11,110 bases of DNA from NCBI GenBank assembly GCA_002482815.1, contig DLGS01000140.1:1-11110 (forward strand), written 5' to 3'. Positions 7,283 to 11,110 of this stretch are shown one piece after another. This stretch comes from Bacteroidetes bacterium UBA7688. Lineage in GTDB: Bacteria; Bacteroidota; Bacteroidia; Chitinophagales; Chitinophagaceae. The translations under genes and the position numbers were made by a program. The first letter of the stretch is position 1. Each line of letters begins with the position of its first letter. The notes below the pieces were generated by a model. That model did no database searches. It worked only from the letters and a program-made list of their open reading frames with translations, and was not told the origin of the DNA.

Positions 7283-8251
7283 TTACTGTTCTCTATACAG
7301 CAAATCTTCTGCCAAACTTTGCAAATGCCTTTTTTGTTCTTTATCTGCAGAAAGTTCTGCCAGGTTTTCAAAAGCAAGATTGGAATAATATTCAACAGCT
7401 TCGCGGCACTTTCTGTCTGCTCCTGTTGCTTCAAATAATTGCAGCATCGATGGCACTTTTTCTGCTTCCTCTTCAGCATCCAGCCATCTGTCAATTTCAG
7501 CCATCTGGTTTTTATTTGCATTTTGCACCGCCTGCAAATGGAGGTACGTCTTTTTATTTGCGATAATATCGCCACCTTTTTGCTTGCCCAGCTTATCCGA
7601 TTTTCCGAAGGCATCCAGATAATCATCCTGCAATTGAAAGGCGATACCCAGATTTTTGCCAAAGGCATATAATTTGTCGCACTGGTCTTGCGGAGCATTT
7701 GCTATCAGGGCACCTATTTTCATACTGGCAGCCAATAGCACAGACGTTTTCAATGAAATCATTTCGATGTATTCTTCGCTGCTCACATCATTCCTCTGTT
7801 CAAAGTCCATATCCATCTGCTGTCCGTCGCAGACCTGGATCGCAGTGATATTGAATAGTTCAAGTACTTTCTTGAAGTTGGTATCCACCTTCGACAAAGC
7901 CTGATAAGCATAAATGCTCATAGCGTCGCCACCCAGAATACCGGCGGTCAATCCATACTTTGCATGAATGGTTGCAAAGCCACGACGCAATGGAGCTTTG
8001 TCCATGATGTCGTCGTGAATGAGGGTAAAATTATGAAACAGTTCTATCGCTATTGCCGCATGCCAGACTTCCTCTTTAATATCGCCGAACAGTTCGTTTG
8101 CCATCAGACAAACAGCCGGACGAACGCGCTTGCCACCCAGTGAAAGCAAGTAGCGGCAGGGATCATAAAGGTTTTGTGGTTGCGGGGGAAATAAATCGCA
8201 GGCAATTATTCTTTGTTCAAATTGCTCAACGATATTGCGGAAAGACTGCAT
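7283..8251 (-). CDS. Polyprenyl diphosphate synthase (short-chain trans-type, likely C15-C20)
   Basis: Adds isopentenyl diphosphate units to an allylic primer; cytoplasmic, supplying precursors for carotenoids, quinones or other isoprenoids. 322 residues from the ATG at 8251, normal length. Visible: GGKRVRP (39-45, substrate phosphate binding), first aspartate-rich motif DDIMD (80-84) followed by RRG, LKTS (Lys168) and second aspartate-rich motif QLQDDYLDAFG (206-216) leading into KGGDIIANKKTYL. The first motif has no two-residue insertion (DDxxD), and Phe75 sits five residues upstream. By the known chain-length rules this resembles archaeal-type GGPP synthases rather than bacterial DDxxxxD FPP synthases, suggesting a short product around C20; this is inference. 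It precedes comF by 27 bases. The thiolase terminator lies just upstream, so it needs its own promoter, which I could not identify with confidence. Confidence 0.92.
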   Translation of the reverse strand: MQSFRNIVEQFEQRIIACDLFPPQPQNLYDPCRYLLSLGGKRVRPAVCLMANELFGDIKEEVWHAAIAIELFHNFTLIHDDIMDKAPLRRGFATIHAKYGLTAGILGGDAMSIYAYQALSKVDTNFKKVLELFNITAIQVCDGQQMDMDFEQRNDVSSEEYIEMISLKTSVLLAASMKIGALIANAPQDQCDKLYAFGKNLGIAFQLQDDYLDAFGKSDKLGKQKGGDIIANKKTYLHLQAVQNANKNQMAEIDRWLDAEEEAEKVPSMLQLFEATGADRKCREAVEYYSNLAFENLAELSADKEQKRHLQSLAEDLLYREQ

Positions 8252-8278
8252 AAATAATTTAACCTGTATGTTCTTTTA

Positions 8279-8315
8279 AAAAAGGCCTTTACTTATTCGT
8301 AGCAAAGGCCTTTTT
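8279..8315 (-). terminator. Intrinsic terminator after the thiolase gene
   Basis: AAAAAGGCCTTT (8279-8290) pairs with AAAGGCCTTTTT (8304-8315) around a 13-base loop. On the minus strand the stem is followed by a T-rich tract. It lies 12-48 bases past the thiolase stop and separates it from the downstream polyprenyl synthase. Confidence 0.85.
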
Positions 8316-8326
8316 CTGTCTAAATA

Positions 8327-9505
8327 TTACAAACGTTCGATAACAATCGCACTCGCACCGCCACCACCATTGCAGATACCGGCAGCACCATATTGTGCAT
8401 TGTTTTGGTTCAATACATTAATCAGCGTAACAATAATGCGGGAACCGCTGCTACCTAATGGATGACCCATTGAAACCGCACCGCCCAATACATTCACTTG
8501 CTCGTTTTTCAGGTTCATGATTTCGCAGTTGGCCAGGCCTACAACGCTAAAGGCTTCGTTCAGCTCGAAGAAGCTGATATCTTCCATTTTCAATCCTGCT
8601 TTTGCTACGGCTTTTGGCACTGCAACAGAAGGCGTTGTTGTAAACCATTCGGGAGCTTGCTCTGCATCTGCAAAACCTTTGATGCGCGCCAATGGTTTCA
8701 GTCCCAAAGCCGCGGCTTTTTCTGCACTCATTAAAATCAGGGCAGAAGCGCCGTCATTCATAGTAGAAGAGTTAGCCGCAGTTACGCTGCCATCTTTTTG
8801 GAACGCAGATTTCAAACCTGGAATTTTATCAAACTTTACATTGAATGGTTCTTCGTCTTTGCTGAACATTTTTGGTTCACCACCACGCTGAGGAATTGCT
8901 ACAGGAACAATCTCGCTGTCAAATTTCCCTTCGTTTACCGAAGCCTGGCTGCGGGTGTAGCTTTGGATAGCAAATGCATCCTGAGCCTCACGGCTGATAT
9001 TTTTTTCTTTCGCACAAAGCTCTGCGCAATTACCCATCGGGAAGTTGCCATAAACATCTGTCAAACCGTCTTTTGCCAAACCGTCTATGATGGTAACATT
9101 GCCATATTTATTGCCCCAGCGCTGGTTTGCGTTGTAAAAAGGCACATTGCTCATACTCTCCATACCACCCGCTACCACTACATCAGCATCGCCCAACATA
9201 ATGTTTTGTGCCGCCAACATCACCGCTTTCATACCGCTTGCACACACTTTGTTTACCGTTGTTGCAATCACATTGTCCGGCAATCCGGCAAATTTTGATG
9301 CCTGGCGGGCCGGAGCCTGACCAAGATTGGCCTGCATTACACAACCCATGATTACTTCGTTCACCTCGTTTACATCCAGACCAATACGCTCAATAGCACC
9401 TTTGATAGCAAAAGCACCCAGCTGAGTAGCCGAAAAATCCTTTAACGAACCACCCCAGCTTCCAATTGGCGTACGAACTGCCGAAACAATAACTACTTCT
9501 TTCAT
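8327..9505 (-). CDS. Acetyl-CoA C-acetyltransferase (thiolase)
   Basis: Condenses two acetyl-CoA to acetoacetyl-CoA or runs the reverse thiolysis; cytoplasmic. The ATG at 9505 gives MKEVVIVSAVRTPIG, the canonical thiolase start, and 392 residues. The frame extends further to a TTG at 9544 but the added residues do not fit the family. Catalytic residues are all present: Cys88 in NKVCASGMKA (acyl carrier nucleophile), Asn316 in NEAFS, His348 in GGAVSMGHPLG and Cys378 in GICNGGGGASA. Length and positions agree almost exactly with the biosynthetic thiolase of Zoogloea ramigera (392 residues; C89, H348, C378). Whether it serves ketone-body use, isoleucine or fatty-acid breakdown, or acetoacetyl-CoA supply is not decided by the context. 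It is a single-gene unit with its own promoter and terminator. Confidence 0.94.
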   Translation of the reverse strand: MKEVVIVSAVRTPIGSWGGSLKDFSATQLGAFAIKGAIERIGLDVNEVNEVIMGCVMQANLGQAPARQASKFAGLPDNVIATTVNKVCASGMKAVMLAAQNIMLGDADVVVAGGMESMSNVPFYNANQRWGNKYGNVTIIDGLAKDGLTDVYGNFPMGNCAELCAKEKNISREAQDAFAIQSYTRSQASVNEGKFDSEIVPVAIPQRGGEPKMFSKDEEPFNVKFDKIPGLKSAFQKDGSVTAANSSTMNDGASALILMSAEKAAALGLKPLARIKGFADAEQAPEWFTTTPSVAVPKAVAKAGLKMEDISFFELNEAFSVVGLANCEIMNLKNEQVNVLGGAVSMGHPLGSSGSRIIVTLINVLNQNNAQYGAAGICNGGGGASAIVIERL

Positions 9506-9541
9506 TATTTTTTTGTGTTTAAGTTTATTTTGAAACGAGGC

Positions 9542-9549
9542 CAAAGTTA
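9542..9549 (-). promoter_or_regulatory. Thiolase promoter -7 element (TAACTTTG)
   Basis: The minus strand reads TAACTTTG, an exact match to the Bacteroidota TAnnTTTG element, 36 bases before the ATG at 9505. The -33 region is only T-rich, with no clean TTTG. An inverted repeat abuts this element. Confidence 0.6.
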
Positions 9550-9564
9550 AGGGAAATGCCCTTA
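9548..9564. promoter_or_regulatory. Inverted repeat in the thiolase promoter spacer, candidate operator
   Basis: TAAGGG (9548-9553) and CCCTTA (9559-9564) form perfect 6-base arms around five bases. The repeat overlaps the first two bases of the -7 element and fills the spacer, where a repressor would block RNA polymerase. No T tract follows on either strand, so it is not a terminator. The regulator is unknown. Confidence 0.35.
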
Positions 9565-9647
9565 TGGAAATACGCTTACTATACTATACGCCATCGCTGT
9601 ATCCGTTATGTAACAATTAGGGTTTTCTATACTTATAACTCAATTTT

Positions 9648-9740
9648 GGGCGTGCCCCTTCGGGTCGGGCTGTCCGCTATTACTCCTCGTCCCGTCCCAA
9701 AAGACGGGACTGTGGGGTAGCCGCTGCCATCCCTCACGCA
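9648..9740 (+). repeat. Structured GC-rich intergenic element (dispersed Bacteroidota-type repeat)
   Basis: This GC-rich block stands out in an AT-rich gap and codes for nothing. It can fold as follows: GCGTG (9650-9654) pairs with CACGC (9735-9739) to close the element. Just inside, CCCTTCGGG makes a small hairpin. TACTCC (9681-9686) pairs with GGGGTA (9714-9719), with one G-T pair, and encloses a perfect 8-bp stem GTCCCGTC/GACGGGAC (9689-9696 and 9703-9710) with the loop CCAAAA. From memory, the outer parts (GGGCGTGCCCCTTCGGGTCGGGC and CCGCTGCCATCCCTCACGCA) resemble a dispersed intergenic sequence of many Bacteroidota genomes in which the central hairpin varies; I cannot verify this here. 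It sits between two divergent promoters, outside both. It could be a small RNA, a mobile non-autonomous repeat, or both. Confidence 0.6.
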
Positions 9741-9759
9741 AAGTCTCCGAAAAAGAGTT

Positions 9760-9794
9760 TTTGGATGCAGACAAGAAGAATAAATTTATATTTG
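9760..9794 (+). promoter_or_regulatory. Promoter of the MreB-like small gene
   Basis: TATATTTG at 9787-9794 matches TAnnTTTG exactly. A TTTG lies at 9760-9763, 23 bases upstream, rather far but tolerable. The ATG at 9826 follows 31 bases after the element, similar to the other genes of the window. Confidence 0.5.
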
Positions 9795-9825
9795 ATTATT
9801 CGCAGTTAGATGGCTCTCAAATTTT

Positions 9826-10221
9826 ATGTCTATTTTTATTAAAACAACACCGATATACGTCAGACTTTTTTCAGACAGAATAGAAGCTGTTCGCCTTGAC
9901 ACAGGGGTTTCAATTACCCGGGCGGCAATAGAAAAACATTCAAATTCACGGCTTGTATTAGCCTATTTTGATCCCGCAGTAAACCTTTTGCGATCAATAT
10001 TACATGATTTGCGTCCCCCTAAATATAAATTTTATCCGCCCTCCTTTCAATTATTAATGCAGCAAATGGAGAAAATGGAAGGTGGATTATCGCAAGTAGA
10101 GAAAATTGCTATGGGAAATTTGGGTGAGGTTTGTGGCGGAATACGTGTAACGGTTATAGAACATTCCCGGCCTTTAAGTATAGACGAAGCAATAGAACTT
10201 TTAAATTCCATTGCGAAATAA
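9826..10221 (+). CDS. Small protein resembling a degenerate N-terminal part of MreB (actin family)
   Basis: 131 residues from the ATG at 9826; no signal peptide or membrane segment, so probably cytoplasmic. I do not recognise it firmly. Residues 43-123 can be laid against the MreB N-terminal subdomain: YFDPAVNLLRSILHDL recalls the ADFDVTEKMLRYFI segment, GGLSQVEKIAMGNLGEVCGGIRVTVIEHSRPLSIDEAI (86-123) recalls SGITEVEKRAVRDAAEHAGAREVYLIEEPMAAAIG. The beginning IYVRLFSDRIEAVRLDTGVSI sits where MreB has its phosphate-1 loop IDLGTANT, but the Asp-x-Gly-Thr is not there. The C-terminal half of the fold, including the second phosphate loop, is missing altogether. It is therefore unlikely to bind ATP like MreB. 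A regulatory MreB partner or a relic are both possible. It is flanked by its own promoter and terminator. Confidence 0.6.
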   Translation: MSIFIKTTPIYVRLFSDRIEAVRLDTGVSITRAAIEKHSNSRLVLAYFDPAVNLLRSILHDLRPPKYKFYPPSFQLLMQQMEKMEGGLSQVEKIAMGNLGEVCGGIRVTVIEHSRPLSIDEAIELLNSIAK

Positions 10222-10236
10222 TTAGGCTACACCCCC

Positions 10237-10258
10237 GGCACAAAAGTGCCATTTTTTT
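10237..10258 (+). terminator. Intrinsic terminator after the MreB-like gene
   Basis: GGCAC, loop AAAA, GTGCC, then A and seven T. It begins 16 bases after the stop codon at 10219-10221. Confidence 0.85.
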
Positions 10259-10294
10259 GCAGCAAAGGATAAAGACTTTTCCTACTATGTGACC

Positions 10295-10302
10295 GACCTT
10301 TG
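10295..10302 (+). promoter_or_regulatory. Possible -7 element for the beta-propeller gene
   Basis: GACCTTTG differs from TAnnTTTG at one position and lies 23 bases before the ATG at 10326. No good -33 element is seen. Confidence 0.3.
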
Positions 10303-10325
10303 TGCTAACACTAAAACCCAAAACC

Positions 10326-11110
10326 ATGAAAAACTTTCTCTTCATCCTCGCAAGCCTGCTCCTGTCCGGCAACACCAGGGCAGCTGACTATTGGCAAAAA
10401 GTGAGCGTGCCGGTCACAAAAAATCTCTTGAGTGTCTCTTTTGGCAACAAATCGGTAGGATATATTGCCGGTACGGACAGCACTTTGCTGAAAACAAATA
10501 ATGGCGGCAAAACCTGGGTCAGCATCAAACCAGCCGGTATGGTTTTTTCTGTTATCTCGCCCGACATTACGGATGTGCATTTCATCTCAGATAATATTGG
10601 TTATGCCATTGTAGGTAATGCAGTCAACCCTGTTTACAATGGTGTATTATATAAAACAGCAGATGGGGGTGCCAACTGGATTGCTCAGAATTCGGACATT
10701 ACCTGTCAGGCTATGTTTTTCTTTAATGAAAACAATGGCTTTGTTGCAGGTGCAAAGTTTTTCAGCGGAAAAAATGTAAATAAGCTCGATGCTGGGGTAT
10801 GGCAAGCCACACAATATTTCTCCTTCAATGCTACCGAACAATTACACGCTGTCGATTTCTTTAATGCCAATGTGGGCATTGTGGGTGGTGACAGTGGCTA
10901 TGTTTACCGGACATTCAACGGAGGCATCAACTGGGACACTGTAAAAACAATCATCGACACCAGTATCAACGACCTGAAATATATTGATGAGAATACCATC
11001 CTGGCTGCGACAAACAATTTCGGTTCTTCAATTCTGATCAGCAAAGACAAAGGCCTGACCTGGAATTTTGGTGGCCGAACTGCCATCAAAATTCCAGGTC
11101 AGGCCTTTGT
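10326..11110 (+). CDS. Secreted Asp-box (YCF48/BNR-like) beta-propeller protein, 3' truncated by window
   Basis: The frame is open from the ATG at 10326 to the window edge, so 261 residues are visible and the gene is incomplete. A signal peptide is present (MKNFLFILASLLLSGNTRAA). Four Asp-box motifs of the S/T-x-D/N-x-G-x-T-W type follow: TNNGGKTW (57-64), TADGGANW (111-118), TFNGGINW (196-203) and SKDKGLTW (239-246). Between them are beta-strand segments such as VGYIAGTDSTLLKT, VHFISDNIGYAIVG and VDFFNANVGIVGGDSGYVYRT. This is typical of YCF48-like/sialidase-type propellers. Bacteroidota members are usually large, secreted, and often end in a T9SS sorting domain, which would be beyond the edge. 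No catalytic residues can be assigned. Base composition appears more GC-rich than in the neighbouring small gene. The last 64 bases form a palindrome, so the final residues (from about 251, RTAIKIPGQAF) may not be the true continuation. Confidence 0.88.
   Translation, partial: MKNFLFILASLLLSGNTRAADYWQKVSVPVTKNLLSVSFGNKSVGYIAGTDSTLLKTNNGGKTWVSIKPAGMVFSVISPDITDVHFISDNIGYAIVGNAVNPVYNGVLYKTADGGANWIAQNSDITCQAMFFFNENNGFVAGAKFFSGKNVNKLDAGVWQATQYFSFNATEQLHAVDFFNANVGIVGGDSGYVYRTFNGGINWDTVKTIIDTSINDLKYIDENTILAATNNFGSSILISKDKGLTWNFGGRTAIKIPGQAF
11047..11110. repeat. 64-base near-perfect palindrome at the window edge
   Basis: The 23 bases 11047-11069 are the exact reverse complement of 11088-11110, and the pairing continues inward (11070-11077 with 11080-11087) with two mismatches. 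The right arm stops only because the sequence stops. It lies within the propeller frame over the fourth Asp-box. Confidence 0.9.

Noticed and set aside
7267..7698. Minus-strand frame of 143 codons overlapping the polyprenyl synthase
   Set aside because: It is the same strand in another frame under the second aspartate-rich motif; the Lys/Cys/Trp-rich translation is a shadow.
8517..9298. Two plus-strand frames (8517-8891 and 8798-9298) opposite the thiolase
   Set aside because: Both are antisense to strongly conserved thiolase motifs and have no promoter or recognisable domains.
9648..9740. Structured element considered as a rho-independent terminator, tRNA or riboswitch
   Set aside because: No T tract follows the stems, there is no cloverleaf with acceptor CCA, and no known riboswitch core is recognised; it is also upstream of the promoter of the next gene, so it is not a leader of that gene.
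10388..11089. Minus-strand open frames opposite the propeller gene
   Set aside because: The plus-strand frame has a signal peptide and four Asp-boxes, so these are shadows of a repetitive coding sequence.
1..11110. Search for a defence system, CRISPR array, toxin-antitoxin pair, transposase or phage genes
   Set aside because: No regularly spaced repeats, no nuclease or transposase motifs and no such gene pairs were seen; the genes are mainly housekeeping and secreted proteins.

Overview
The window looks like a chromosomal segment of a member of the Bacteroidota, most likely near Chitinophagales/Sphingobacteriales. The evidence is a secreted protein with a type IX secretion C-terminal sorting domain, TAnnTTTG-type promoter elements, start codons generally without Shine-Dalgarno sequences, and housekeeping proteins with Bacteroidota-style motifs (for example EPSP synthase with GESGLSARLF and LVHKESNR). 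The placement within the phylum is inference.

Layout: positions 1-908 (+) hold the 3' part of carB, closed by a bidirectional terminator shared with the facing aroA. Positions 944-4927 (-) hold a compact cluster transcribed ctp (S41 protease) > aroB > aroA, with a 29-base gap and then a short overlap. A divergent promoter region (4928-5071) separates it from a T9SS-sorted secreted protein (+) and its terminator, followed by an exported protein of unknown function (+) whose stop codon overlaps that of the facing comF-like gene (-). Positions 6551-8251 (-) hold a short-chain polyprenyl diphosphate synthase followed by comF. A terminator separates these from an upstream thiolase gene (-).

The 320-base gap 9506-9825 contains the thiolase promoter with an inverted repeat in its spacer, a GC-rich, strongly structured element resembling a dispersed Bacteroidota intergenic repeat, and the promoter of a 131-residue protein (+) that looks like a degenerate N-terminal fragment of the MreB actin family. 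After a terminator, a signal-peptide-bearing Asp-box beta-propeller protein (10326 to the edge, +) runs off the window. The last 64 bases form a near-perfect palindrome ending exactly at the window edge, which raises the possibility of an assembly fold-back.

The metabolic genes are housekeeping: pyrimidine/arginine precursor synthesis (carB), shikimate pathway steps 2 and 6 (aroB, aroA), isoprenoid chain elongation, and acetoacetyl-CoA formation or cleavage. I see no CRISPR array, tRNA, rRNA, transposase, toxin-antitoxin or defence system. The items most worth a second look are the structured intergenic element, the MreB-like mini-protein, the inverted repeat in the thiolase promoter, and the terminal palindrome.
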